NCBI RefSeq assembly: GCF_002179555.1
Contig: NZ_NHOU01000026.1
Span: 1-39,039 of the forward strand
Direction: 5' to 3'
DNA: 39,039 nucleotides
From: Salinicola salarius
Lineage (GTDB): Bacteria > Pseudomonadota > Gammaproteobacteria > Pseudomonadales > Halomonadaceae
The translations under genes and the position numbers were made by a program. Within the stretch, counting starts at the first letter, position 1. Every line of letters begins with the position of its first letter. The notes under the pieces are model-generated. The model was given only the letters and a program-made list of their open reading frames with translations. It was not told the origin of the DNA and did no database searches. Of this stretch, positions 28,224 through 35,871 are shown piece after piece.

Positions 28224-29159
28224 ATGATCACTTCGTATCTCACTCATCCCGACATCGTGCTGCATGACATGGGCTCTCACCATCCGGAATCTCCCATGCG
28301 TCTCGAGGCCATACGTGCCAGGCTCATGCTGAGAGGCCTGCTGCAGCAGACGATGCAGTCGGAGCCCGGGCCGGCGACGCGACTCCAGCTCGAGCGAGTG
28401 CATGCCCCAGACTACCTCAGCGCGCTGGACGCACACCGACCGCAAAGCGGCCTTCGGCAGCTCGATAGCGACACGCGAATGGGACCGTATTCGCTGGAGG
28501 CCGCAGCGTTGGGTGCCGGTGCGGCGATCCGAGGTGTCGACCTGGTCTGCGGCAACCGTGCCGACAACGTCTTCTGCGCCATGCGTCCGCCCGGTCACCA
28601 CGCCGAGCGGGCGCTGGCGATGGGCTTCTGCTTCTATAACAACGTGGCCGTGGCGGCCGCCCACGCCCGCGCCGTTCACGGCATCGAGCGAATCGCGATC
28701 CTCGATTTCGATGTTCACCAGGGCAACGGCACGCTGGACATCTTCCACGACGACTCCTCGATACTGGTCTGCAGCAGTTTTCAGGAAGCGTTCTACCCAT
28801 GGCGCTACCTGACGGGCGAATGGCCCAACATCATCAATACGCCCCTGGCTGCCGGCACGGGCAGCCTCGGCTTCAGGAGAGCCGTAGAAGCCGCTTGGCT
28901 GCCTGCCCTGGATCGGCATCGGCCCCAGCTGGTGCTGCTCTCCAGCGGCTTCGATGCCCACCGAGACGACCCGCTGGGTCAACTGGCGCTCGATCACGAT
29001 GACTTCTACTGGATTACCACACTGGCGATGGATGTCGCGCGGCGGCATGCCGGCGGCAAACTGGTCTCGGTGCTGGAGGGCGGCTATCACCTGAAGACGC
29101 TGCCGCTGAGCGTCGAAGCCCATCTGACGGCATTGCTGGGCCATCCCTATTCGGCCTGA
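28224..29159 (+). CDS. histone deacetylase-family (AcuC/class II HDAC-like) zinc amidohydrolase
   Basis: The 311-residue protein has the complete zinc hydrolase core: RPPGHHAERALAMGF with the two active-site histidines, ILDFDVHQGNGT with zinc-binding Asp and His, LSSGFDAHRDDPLGQL with the second zinc-binding Asp, and VLEGGYHLKTL with the catalytic Tyr. Members remove acetyl groups from lysine side chains or polyamines. I choose the ATG at 28224 because homology begins there and GCGAG is upstream; the frame is open from 28164. It is divergent from the acetyltransferase gene across 153 bases, suggesting that it is the opposing enzyme. A role as acetylpolyamine amidohydrolase cannot be excluded. 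Confidence 0.88.
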   Translation: MITSYLTHPDIVLHDMGSHHPESPMRLEAIRARLMLRGLLQQTMQSEPGPATRLQLERVHAPDYLSALDAHRPQSGLRQLDSDTRMGPYSLEAAALGAGAAIRGVDLVCGNRADNVFCAMRPPGHHAERALAMGFCFYNNVAVAAAHARAVHGIERIAILDFDVHQGNGTLDIFHDDSSILVCSSFQEAFYPWRYLTGEWPNIINTPLAAGTGSLGFRRAVEAAWLPALDRHRPQLVLLSSGFDAHRDDPLGQLALDHDDFYWITTLAMDVARRHAGGKLVSVLEGGYHLKTLPLSVEAHLTALLGHPYSA

Positions 29160-29264
29160 CTTCGTGCCGAGCGCTTTCGGCGCAGGGCCTGGGCGCCGCG
29201 CTGTGATATTCTTGGGCCTTCAATGCTGCACAATGATTTTCCCACGCTCCTGACAGAGAGTTTC

Positions 29265-29897
29265 ATGGCCGCCAGTAACGATCAGGATGCCGCGCTGCGC
29301 ATCGCCGCCGGTCGCAAAGCCTTCGTCGAACCCCTTCGCCTGGGCGAGCGGCTCAAGGAGATACGGCTTTCGAACCATTGGACGCTGGGCGACGTCAGCG
29401 CCCGCACCGGGCTGGCCCGCTCGACGCTGTCCAAGATCGAGAACAACCAGATCTCGCCGACGTTCACCGCCGTTCAGAAACTGATCACCGGTCTGGGCAT
29501 CGACCTGCCGCAACTGCTCAAGCCCACCAAGCCCAAACGGCAGTCCAGCGGCCGTCGCGACCTCACTTCGCGCGGCGATGGCAAGCAGCACCCGACCCCG
29601 ACCTACGAGCACGAGCTTCTCTCGTGCCAGCTGGCCCAGAAGCGGATGATCCCGTTCAAGACGATCGTGCGCGCTCGGCACTTCGAGGAGTTTCAGGAGT
29701 GGGTTCGCCATGACGGCGAAGAGTTCCTGATGGTTCTCGAGGGCAGAATCCTGATGTATTCGGAATTCTACGAGCCGCTGGCGATGGTCGCCGGTGACTC
29801 GCTCTACTTTGACAGCGACATGGGCCACGCCCTGGTCTCCACCAGCGAGGACGACGCCGTGGTGCTTTCGGTCTGCACGCCCGGCGACACGGACTGA
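29265..29897 (+). CDS. XRE-family regulator with C-terminal cupin domain
   Basis: A 210-residue cytoplasmic regulator. The helix-turn-helix is at about residues 28-80, with LGERLKEIRLSNHWTLGDVS and RSTLSKIENNQISPTFTAV typical of XRE. The cupin at about 125-205 reads GEEFLMVLEGRILMY and GDSLYFDSDMGHAL. Such proteins usually repress genes for metabolism of polyamines or amino acids and bind the effector in the cupin. The longer reading from 29223 has no ribosome site; I prefer 29265, where GAGAG precedes the ATG, but this is not certain. Its neighbours downstream (DUF1244, moaB, moeA) are not evident targets. The deacetylase gene upstream, which could act on polyamines, is a possible partner. 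Confidence 0.82.
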   Translation: MAASNDQDAALRIAAGRKAFVEPLRLGERLKEIRLSNHWTLGDVSARTGLARSTLSKIENNQISPTFTAVQKLITGLGIDLPQLLKPTKPKRQSSGRRDLTSRGDGKQHPTPTYEHELLSCQLAQKRMIPFKTIVRARHFEEFQEWVRHDGEEFLMVLEGRILMYSEFYEPLAMVAGDSLYFDSDMGHALVSTSEDDAVVLSVCTPGDTD

Positions 29898-29954
29898 CGA
29901 CTCTTCCACCGTTATTAATCCTCGATTTCATCTTCAGCAACGACGGGAGCCCCG

Positions 29955-30290
29955 ATGCATCACCTCGACGACCAGACCCGCACCGAACTCGAAGCCGCCG
30001 CCTTTCGCCGTCTGCTTCGTCACCTGGACGACAACAAGGATGTCCAGAACATCGATCTGATGATCCTGGCCGACTTCTGCCGTAACTGCCTGTCCAAATG
30101 GCTGGTCAGCGCGGCCGAAGCGCGCGGCACCGAACTGGATTACGAGACAGCGCGCGAATATGTCTACGGCATGCCCTATTCCGAGTGGAAAATGCACTAT
30201 CAGGCCCCGGCCAGCGACGAGCAGCTCGCCGCGCTGGAAGCACGCCAGGCTCGCAAGGCCGAGGCCAACGGCAGCAAGGAGAATTCATGA
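29955..30290 (+). CDS. DUF1244 family protein
   Basis: A 111-residue, largely helical cytoplasmic protein. The family block DLMILADFCRNCLSKWL (about residues 34-50), followed by YVYGMPYSEWK, identifies DUF1244, a small family of Proteobacteria whose function is not settled. The C-terminal 30 residues are charged and variable. The ATG has GGGAG at a good distance. The stop overlaps the moaB start as ATGA, so it is translated together with moaB. That coupling is the only clue to its role. Confidence 0.85.
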   Translation: MHHLDDQTRTELEAAAFRRLLRHLDDNKDVQNIDLMILADFCRNCLSKWLVSAAEARGTELDYETAREYVYGMPYSEWKMHYQAPASDEQLAALEARQARKAEANGSKENS

Positions 30291-30817
30291 GCGACTCGCC
30301 CCTGATTCCGCTGTCGATCGCGGTACTGACGATCTCGGACACGCGTGACGAGAGCAGCGATCGCTCCGGACAGACACTCGTCGAAGCCCTCGAGGCAGCC
30401 GGCCATCGGCTGGCCGAGAAGTGCATCGTGCCGGATGACGTCTACCGGATTCGTGCCGTGGTCGCCGGATGGATTGCCGATGACGACGTGCAGGTCGTGC
30501 TGACGACGGGCGGCACGGGTTTCACCGGACGCGACTCCACCCCGGAAGCGATCGCCCCGCTGCTCGACAAGCGTATCGAAGGCTTCGGCGAACTGTTTCG
30601 TCAGCTCTCGTTCGAGGAGATCGGCAGCTCCACCGTCCAGAGCCGCTGCCTGGGTGGCCTGTCCAATGCCACCGTGATCTTCTGCCTGCCGGGTTCGACC
30701 GGCGCCTGCCGCACCGGCTGGGATCGCATTCTCAAGGAACAGCTGGACAGCCGCCATCGCCCCTGCAATTTCGCCAACCTGGTGATTCCCGAGCGGGGGA
30801 CGCATGGCCATGGCTGA
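30287..30817 (+). CDS. moaB: molybdenum cofactor biosynthesis protein MoaB (MogA-like fold)
   Basis: The 176-residue protein belongs to the MoaB/MogA family that adenylates molybdopterin as a step before molybdate insertion. The signature VVLTTGGTGFTGRDSTPEA (about 70-88) and the STVQSRCLGGLSNATVIFCL and PGSTGACRTGWD blocks mark the MPT-binding fold. The ATG at 30287 lies in the DUF1244 stop; the frame is open further upstream but without similarity. moeA starts 14 bases before its stop. The pair provides both enzymes for late molybdenum cofactor assembly. No molybdoenzyme gene is in the window. Confidence 0.94.
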   Translation: MSDSPLIPLSIAVLTISDTRDESSDRSGQTLVEALEAAGHRLAEKCIVPDDVYRIRAVVAGWIADDDVQVVLTTGGTGFTGRDSTPEAIAPLLDKRIEGFGELFRQLSFEEIGSSTVQSRCLGGLSNATVIFCLPGSTGACRTGWDRILKEQLDSRHRPCNFANLVIPERGTHGHG

Positions 30818-32012
30818 GCAACCCAAAAGTGCACTCCAGAGTGTCGAACAGGCGCTCGAAGCGTTGCTCGACGGCGTCGGGCGCCTGGAAAGCGAGCGAA
30901 TCGCCTGCCTCGATGCCGACGATCGCGTGCTTGCTGACGATGTAGAGGTCGCCATCGATGTGCCGCCGGCCGACAACAGCGCCATGGACGGCTATGCGCT
31001 GTTCAGCGGAGACAGCGGCAAGCGCTTGCCGGTCTCCCAGCGCATTCCCGCCGGCCAGCCGCCGCAGCCACTGACGCCCGGCACCTGCGCCCGAATCTTC
31101 ACGGGAAGCGAAATACCGCCTGGCGCGGATTGCGTGGCGATTCAGGAAAACGTCGAGCTGGACGGCGACGACGCGATCGTCCCGGTCACGCAGGCCGGCC
31201 AGAACGTGCGTCGCCGAGGGTTGGACGTGGTCACGGGGCAGCCACTGCTCGCTGCCGGCACGCGGCTCGGCGCCGCGGCCCTGGGGCTGCTCGCCGGGCA
31301 GGGTTTCTCGACGGTGGATGTCGTGCGGCGGCCGAAGGTGGCGTTGCTGCTCACCGGCGACGAGATCGTCGAACCCGGCCAGGCGCTGGCGCGCGGACAG
31401 ATCTACAACAGCAACGGGCCGATGCTGGCGACGTTGATTCGTCGCTTCGGTGGCGATCTCGTCAGCCAGATCAAGGTGGCCGACGATTTCGACACCACCC
31501 TGGCGCGCCTGCGGGAAGCCGCGGCCAAGGCCGATGTCATCGTCACCACGGGCGGCGTCAGTGTCGGCGAGGAGGACCACGTCAAGCCGGCTCTTGAGCA
31601 GCTGGGCGAGCTCTCGCTCTGGCGCCTGGCAATGCGGCCGGGCAAACCGCTGGCGCTGGGAACGATCGGCCGGACCCGCCTGGTCGGCCTGCCCGGCAAT
31701 CCGGTTTCGAGCTATGTCGGCGCCTGGCTCTATCTGCGCCCATTGCTGGGCAAACTGCAGGGCTGCAGCGACAGGCTGTCGCTACCGGTGGTCAGCGCCG
31801 AAGCGCAGTTCGAAACCCGGACACAGGGGCGGCGCCATTACATGCGTGCCAATCTGGCGTTCGAGGGAGAGCGAGTCACTGCCAGCCTCTATCCCGAACA
31901 GAGTTCGGCGGTACTGACCTCCTGCGCGGCCACCAATGCCTTCGCCGTGATCCCGTCCGACAGCCATATCCGTCCCGGCGATCGTGTCGACTGTCTCTGG
32001 CTTCAATACTGA
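30804..32012 (+). CDS. moeA: molybdopterin molybdenumtransferase MoeA
   Basis: MoeA inserts molybdate into adenylated molybdopterin to give active cofactor. The 402-residue protein has the N-terminal VPPADNSAMDGYAL motif and FTGSEIPPGADCV, then the catalytic domain with LLTGDEIVEPG, GQIYNSNGPML and TTGGVSVGEEDHVKP, followed by MRPGKPLALG and GLPGNPVSSYVGAW. All four regions expected for the family are present, and the C-terminal beta domain is complete. The start ATG overlaps moaB by 14 bases with GCGGGGG before it. The end is convergent with acpH, leaving a 21-base gap. Confidence 0.95.
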   Translation: MAMAEQPKSALQSVEQALEALLDGVGRLESERIACLDADDRVLADDVEVAIDVPPADNSAMDGYALFSGDSGKRLPVSQRIPAGQPPQPLTPGTCARIFTGSEIPPGADCVAIQENVELDGDDAIVPVTQAGQNVRRRGLDVVTGQPLLAAGTRLGAAALGLLAGQGFSTVDVVRRPKVALLLTGDEIVEPGQALARGQIYNSNGPMLATLIRRFGGDLVSQIKVADDFDTTLARLREAAAKADVIVTTGGVSVGEEDHVKPALEQLGELSLWRLAMRPGKPLALGTIGRTRLVGLPGNPVSSYVGAWLYLRPLLGKLQGCSDRLSLPVVSAEAQFETRTQGRRHYMRANLAFEGERVTASLYPEQSSAVLTSCAATNAFAVIPSDSHIRPGDRVDCLWLQY

Positions 32013-32033
32013 AGACTGGCGGCAAGCGTCGGT

Positions 32034-32582
32034 TCAGTCACGGAACCGGCGCTGCATGTCGGGCCATAGCGTGACGAAAGCGGCTTCGAGATTGTCGTAC
32101 TCGTCACGCAGCCAGGGCGTCAGCGCGGCGAGCTGGTTGGGGCCGCGCAAGCGCTGGCCGATGCCGGCGATGGCGCGACAGGTGAAATCGAAATCGGCAT
32201 AACATCGCAGCCAGTCGCCGTCGATCAGCGTTGGCACCATCCTCTCCAGGCGCGCCGGCGCCTGCCGCTCGCCAAGGACCCGGTAACAGCGTTCCACCAG
32301 TGCCGCATCCGGATGACGGCTGGCGAGAAAATGATCCCACACCACATCCAGCGCGATACCGGCGAAACGCCGCTGGGCTTTCGGCGCCATCTGCAGCAGG
32401 CGCAACACTTCCGCGTGCCGATCGATGGCGGCATCGACCTGACGGTGATGACGAATGCCAGACGCGACCGCTGCCGGCCACGATTCGAGATCCGCCCCCT
32501 TGACCCCGTCGGCGATCAGGTTGCCGTAAAGGAATTCATCGCTGCCGTGGCGCGAAAGCCAGGCGTGAGCGAGAAAGTTCAT
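32034..32582 (-). CDS. acpH: acyl carrier protein phosphodiesterase AcpH
   Basis: AcpH removes the phosphopantetheine arm from holo-acyl carrier protein, giving apo-ACP. The 182-residue protein starts with the family hallmark MNFLAHAWLS and includes LYGNLIADGVKG, IRHHRQVDAAIDRH and the histidine/aspartate block ALDVVWDHFLASRH, which are conserved metal-site residues of the DUF479/HD-like family. Length is close to E. coli YajB (193). It follows tusE by 18 bases on the same strand and thus may be the last gene of the yccA-tus transcription string. This neighbour relationship has no clear functional reason. Confidence 0.9.
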   Translation of the reverse strand: MNFLAHAWLSRHGSDEFLYGNLIADGVKGADLESWPAAVASGIRHHRQVDAAIDRHAEVLRLLQMAPKAQRRFAGIALDVVWDHFLASRHPDAALVERCYRVLGERQAPARLERMVPTLIDGDWLRCYADFDFTCRAIAGIGQRLRGPNQLAALTPWLRDEYDNLEAAFVTLWPDMQRRFRD

Positions 32583-32600
32583 GAAGTCTGGTAACCGGCG

Positions 32601-32951
32601 CTAGAGACAGTTGGTCGGCTTGGGCAGGCCGGCCAGCCTGGCGCCGACCTTGGCCGGGCTTTCGGGGAACAGCTGCATCAAGTAGATCGAGCTGCCCTTC
32701 TCCTCGCCCAGCGACTGCTTCACTGCCTTGACCAAGGGGCGCATGGCCGGTGCGGCCTCGAAGCGCTGGTAGAAGTCTCGCAATACCGCGATCACTTCCC
32801 AATGGGCCGGCGTCAGCTCACGACCGTCATCCGCCGCCAGCGCTTCGGCGACGCTTTCCGACCAGTCGTCGAGAGAGACCAGGTACCCCTCCGGGTCCAG
32901 CGCGATGGGCTGCCCTTCCACCAACAGTGTTCTTGCAGTTGTCGTTGCCAT
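32601..32951 (-). CDS. tusE: tRNA 2-thiouridine synthesis protein TusE (DsrC family)
   Basis: TusE takes sulfur from the TusBCD complex and hands it to MnmA to make 2-thiouridine in tRNA. The 116-residue DsrC-like protein ends with the conserved penultimate cysteine (PKPTNCL), the residue that carries the persulfide. The second upstream cysteine of true DsrC proteins is absent, which supports TusE over sulfite-reduction DsrC. DPEGYLVSLDDWSESVA is the family block near the start. The tusB stop and the tusE start share one base. Confidence 0.93.
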   Translation of the reverse strand: MATTTARTLLVEGQPIALDPEGYLVSLDDWSESVAEALAADDGRELTPAHWEVIAVLRDFYQRFEAAPAMRPLVKAVKQSLGEEKGSSIYLMQLFPESPAKVGARLAGLPKPTNCL

Positions 32952-33241
32952 TAGAACCAGCTCACACAGCGTTGATGGCTTTCCGTCAGCGACAGAAAGC
33001 CGTTCATGTCGACGACCGCGATGGCCGGGCTGACCCGCTCGGCCAGCCCCCGGGATGCCAGATCCTCCGCCAGCACCGACACGCGCCCCCCGAAGGGCTC
33101 GAGCGCGGCGCTGGCCGACGGTAGCGCCGCATAACAGGCGTCTTCGATCAATAGAAGATGATCGTCGGCCCCGAAGGCTTCGCCCAGTTCTCGATAGACG
33201 GATAGCGACTGCGGGGATCGATTGAGCAGATGCAACAGCAT
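32951..33241 (-). CDS. tusB: sulfurtransferase complex subunit TusB
   Basis: TusB is the small partner in the TusBCD hexamer that relays sulfur from TusA towards TusE. The 96-residue protein starts MLLHLLNRSPQSL and contains DDHLLLIEDACYAAL and VSVLAEDLASRGL, matching E. coli TusB across its length, including the terminal aromatic residues (SWF). TusB has no catalytic cysteine in its usual position and is structural. It is downstream of tusC by 16 bases and upstream of tusE with one base overlap. Confidence 0.9.
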   Translation of the reverse strand: MLLHLLNRSPQSLSVYRELGEAFGADDHLLLIEDACYAALPSASAALEPFGGRVSVLAEDLASRGLAERVSPAIAVVDMNGFLSLTESHQRCVSWF

Positions 33242-33257
33242 TGGCGTCGTTCCGGGC

Positions 33258-33662
33258 CTAGAAGATCAAGGTACGAGGATGGCGCGCGAAGAGCTCGGCC
33301 ACCGCCTCGGCATTCAGTGGCACCATCGGCAACATCAGGTCGTCGGCCGAAAGCTCCCGCTCGGCGAGCGCCGTCTCGCTGACCCAAAGCATGTCGATGT
33401 CATACATCTCCAGCATCGCCATCTGCGGGTGGGTGCCCTTTTGCCCCAAGGCACCCGCCTGCTGATCTTTCAGCAGCGCGTAGACACCGTCGCCCTGGAA
33501 CAACAGCCCGACCCGCTGGCCGAAGGCGGCCGCCACCAGCGCGACGTCGAGCCCCTCGCGAAGCCATTGCGAGCCGTGTGGCGGATGGCGCAGCACGATC
33601 AGCAGGTCCTGCGGCACGGTTTCTACATCAGAAACGGTTTCCATATCAGAAAAAGTCGTCAT
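33258..33662 (-). CDS. tusC: sulfurtransferase complex subunit TusC
   Basis: TusC is the second small subunit of TusBCD. The 134-residue reading contains LLIVLRHPPHGSQWLREGLD, where the family begins, then LVAAAFGQRVGLLFQGDGVY and the C-terminal RHPRTLIF. The first 15 residues before that point are unusual: the peptide S-D-M/V-E-T-V occurs twice because of an 18-base tandem duplication. The start ATG overlaps the tusD stop by four bases, so the extension is probably translated. E. coli TusC has 119 residues, matching the length without this extension. Confidence 0.9.
   Translation of the reverse strand: MTTFSDMETVSDVETVPQDLLIVLRHPPHGSQWLREGLDVALVAAAFGQRVGLLFQGDGVYALLKDQQAGALGQKGTHPQMAMLEMYDIDMLWVSETALAERELSADDLMLPMVPLNAEAVAELFARHPRTLIF
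33616..33651. repeat. 18-bp tandem duplication in the tusC start
   Basis: Two adjacent copies, ACGGTTTCTACATCAGAA and ACGGTTTCCATATCAGAA, differ at three bases. On the minus strand they encode the repeated hexapeptide S-D-M/V-E-T-V in the N-terminal extension of TusC. In-frame size keeps the reading frame open. Confidence 0.85.
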
Positions 33663-34054
33663 GGCGCAAAGGTGATCAGTCGATCATTGGCTAGCATGGC
33701 ATCGACCAGTTGGCCGACGCCGGTCAATTCGAACGGTGGCTCGACGCTATGCGCAGCCAAGCCGTGACGGCTGGCTTCGCTGGTATCCAGCACGCCCCGA
33801 CGCAACCCCGCCGCCACGCACACCAGAAGTTCGGCGCCATGTACTTCGTGGAGGCGCTTCCAGCCATCGGCCAGGTGTACTTCGTCCTGCGGCGGTGACA
33901 TCAGCGCCGAGGCGTTGTGGACCCCGTCATGATAGAAGAAGACCGTCTTCAGACGGTGCCCCCTCGCCACGACGGTTTCCGCGAAACGAAGCGCCGAGAG
34001 CGCGGATTGATGGCTGTAAGGCGCGGCATGCACCAACAGAGCGTAGGTCAGCAT
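33659..34054 (-). CDS. tusD: sulfurtransferase complex subunit TusD
   Basis: TusD is the catalytic subunit of TusBCD. The 131-residue protein starts MLTYALLVHAAPYSHQSALS and carries the active cysteine in ELLVCVAAGLRRGVLD near residue 79, as in E. coli TusD (Cys78). The ATG at 34052-34054 is chosen because it fits the family length of about 130; a TTG 11 codons upstream at 34085-34087 is closer to no ribosome site and gives an implausible extension. It is the first gene of tusDCBE. The yccA gene upstream is separated by a terminator, so tus genes probably have their own promoter. Confidence 0.92.
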   Translation of the reverse strand: MLTYALLVHAAPYSHQSALSALRFAETVVARGHRLKTVFFYHDGVHNASALMSPPQDEVHLADGWKRLHEVHGAELLVCVAAGLRRGVLDTSEASRHGLAAHSVEPPFELTGVGQLVDAMLANDRLITFAP

Positions 34055-34109
34055 CGGCAATCGGTCGCTCCGTTTCGTGAATCCCAAAACGCCATGGTAC
34101 CAAACGACA

Positions 34110-34131
34110 AGGCCCCACCGTAGTGGGGCCT
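34110..34131 (-). terminator. terminator after yccA
   Basis: A perfect nine-base stem AGGCCCCAC/GTGGGGCCT with a four-base loop, followed on the minus strand by TGTCGTTTGG, ends the yccA transcript before tusD. The T run is short, so read-through into tusD is possible. Confidence 0.75.
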
Positions 34132-34163
34132 CGATGCCGTCGATGGAACCATCGAGCTGGATG

Positions 34164-34835
34164 CTAGTCGTCGGACATTACGCCCAGGATCGACAGCAGG
34201 CTCACGAACAGGTTGTAGATCGACACATACAGCGTGATGGTCGCGAGAATGTAGTTCGTCTCACCCGCGCGATTCACGATCTCGCTGGTCTGGTACAGGA
34301 TCGCCGCCGAGGAGAACAGCACGAAACCGGCAGAAACCGCCAGCGCCAGCCCCGGGATGTTGAAGATCAGCGCCGCCACCATGGCCAGTACCAGCACGAT
34401 GGCACCCGCCATCATGAAGTTACCCAGGAAGCTGAAGTCTTTGCGCGTGATCAGCGCAACGGCGGAAAGCCCCAGGAACGTGGCCGCCGTCATGCCCATC
34501 GCCGTCATGACCAGCTGTGCGCCGTTGGGAATCGACAGGTAGAGGTCGATGATCGGCCCCAGCGTGAAGCCCATGAAACCGGTGAAGGCAAACGTTGCCG
34601 CAATGCCCGCGCCGGAGTTGGCCGTCTTGTGCACCAGGAACATCAGACCGTATGCGCCGATGAAAAATACGAAGATGTTGAGTTGCGTAACGCCCATGGC
34701 CACGGCAGCGCCAGCGGTCACGGCGGAGAACAGCAGTGTCATGGCCAGCAACATGTAGGTGTTGCGCAACACCTTGTTGGTGCTGACCGCGCTCGATCGA
34801 CGATCGGCGACGTCGTGCGATGTTCGATAATCCAT
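34164..34835 (-). CDS. yccA: Bax inhibitor-1 / YccA family membrane protein
   Basis: A 223-residue inner-membrane protein with seven hydrophobic segments after a short polar start. In E. coli, YccA binds the FtsH protease and prevents it from degrading jammed translocation channels. The C-terminal membrane segments include NIFVFFIGAYGLMFLVHK, TGFMGFTLGPIIDLYL and the loop ATITLYVSIYNLFVSLLSIL, the hallmark of the BI-1 family (conserved acidic residues lie around the last loop, ILGVMSDD). The ATG at 34835 has GAGGGG at good spacing, better than upstream in-frame codons. In E. coli and Pseudomonas the tusE gene is also close to yccA, so this neighbourhood is conserved. Confidence 0.93.
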   Translation of the reverse strand: MDYRTSHDVADRRSSAVSTNKVLRNTYMLLAMTLLFSAVTAGAAVAMGVTQLNIFVFFIGAYGLMFLVHKTANSGAGIAATFAFTGFMGFTLGPIIDLYLSIPNGAQLVMTAMGMTAATFLGLSAVALITRKDFSFLGNFMMAGAIVLVLAMVAALIFNIPGLALAVSAGFVLFSSAAILYQTSEIVNRAGETNYILATITLYVSIYNLFVSLLSILGVMSDD

Positions 34836-34956
34836 TGTAGTCCCCTCAGTTCTATTGAAACTCACCCATAGACCAGAATGCCCTTGCAAAGTTCCCCTGA
34901 CAAGCGCTACGGAAGCCCCCGGGAAAGAAATAACTTATTGAAAGCTAAAGAACCCA

Positions 34957-34984
34957 TTGACGTTCTCGACCGAGCTGGTACTAT
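34957..34984 (+). promoter_or_regulatory. promoter of the tRNA-Ser gene
   Basis: A -35 TTGACG (34957-34962) and -10 TACTAT (34979-34984) are separated by 16 bases, with GCCTCGCCG downstream typical of stringent-type tRNA promoters. Distance to the tRNA start is 15 bases. Confidence 0.75.
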
Positions 34985-34999
34985 GCCTCGCCGTAAGAC

Positions 35000-35090
35000 G
35001 GAGGGATGGCAGAGCGGTTGAATGCACCGGTCTTGAAAACCGGCGTAGGTTAATAGCCTACCCAGGGTTCGAATCCCTGTCCCTCCGCCA
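35000..35090 (+). tRNA. tRNA-Ser (anticodon TGA)
   Basis: The 91-base sequence folds as a serine tRNA with a long variable arm. The acceptor stem is GGAGGGA pairing with TCCCTCC, followed by G and an encoded CCA. The anticodon loop CTTGAAA carries TGA at 35034-35036, reading UCA codons. The T-loop GGTTCGAATCC is standard. It has its own promoter and terminator, so it is a single-gene unit. tRNA-Ser genes are frequent integration sites, but I find no second copy of its 3' end downstream in this window. Confidence 0.97.
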
Positions 35091-35102
35091 TTTTTTTTCG
35101 AG

Positions 35103-35128
35103 AAAGGTCAGCTACTTAGCTGGCCTTT
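35103..35128 (+). terminator. terminator after tRNA-Ser
   Basis: An 11-base stem with one G-T pair (AAAGGTCAGCT and AGCTGGCCTTT) around a four-base loop, continued by a T run to 35131, follows the tRNA by 12 bases. A typical rho-independent stop. Confidence 0.85.
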
Positions 35129-35378
35129 TTTCGTTTCTGGATTGTTCAATCCATTTCTCTTCTGCTACTGGCACACACACGACAATGTGTCCTTTTCCAT
35201 CTTTATGTTAGTGAAGACATCTAGGCAGGCCAGGCTCTCATTCAACATCGCTCTGTAGATCGACATCCATCAGGCTTCACTAATCGCCCAGCCAAAACGC
35301 CGCCCACGCTAGAGAGCGACCGCCAAAACTGTCATAGTGGATACCATTCATCAGAAGACAGGTATCGTTTTGAATTCC

Positions 35379-35723
35379 ATGAAAAATATTCTCATTGCCG
35401 GGGCGCTGGGCGCCATCATCGGGTCAACCCAGGCGTCTGCGGCCGACTTCGAATGCTCGGCAGATAGCTTGATGAAACATGTCGGCGAGCAGACGCAGCA
35501 GATCGAGGCGTTCATCGCCAGCAGTGACGACCCCCAGCAGACCCAGCAGGAACTGGCGAGCATGGCGAGGGGCTTGCGCGAGAATGGTCGGGTTTCCAAC
35601 CATGACGAGGAGATGAAGAAGCTGGCGAGCGGCGCCGATTTCCAGCCGTCCCAGTCGTTCTGCGATGATATGCAGACCACCATGTCCGCCATCCAGTCGT
35701 ACATGGAGAGCCATCCGCACTGA
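35379..35723 (+). CDS. small secreted protein of unknown function
   Basis: A 114-residue protein with a clear signal peptide: charged MKN, a hydrophobic core, and an SPase I site after ASA (cleavage after Ala21). The mature part is mostly helical, rich in Gln, Ser and Asp, and holds two cysteines (about 26 and 94), which could form a disulfide in the periplasm. I do not recognise the family. A GTG 14 codons upstream is less likely because it lies before the signal peptide. The gene stands alone between the tRNA terminator and a DUF1654-like gene, in a run of small orphan genes. Confidence 0.6.
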   Translation: MKNILIAGALGAIIGSTQASAADFECSADSLMKHVGEQTQQIEAFIASSDDPQQTQQELASMARGLRENGRVSNHDEEMKKLASGADFQPSQSFCDDMQTTMSAIQSYMESHPH

Positions 35724-35871
35724 GTTCGCTTTCAGCACCGGAGACCGTGCGGGCTTGGTTCGATATGGCGGTGCAAGGCGTCTACCCGCTCGGTTCGGTT
35801 GAGCGTTCCGTTTGTGTTCGCCTCTCTCCTGACCGATACTGTATGCATGAACAGTCATCTCGGAGCGTTCG

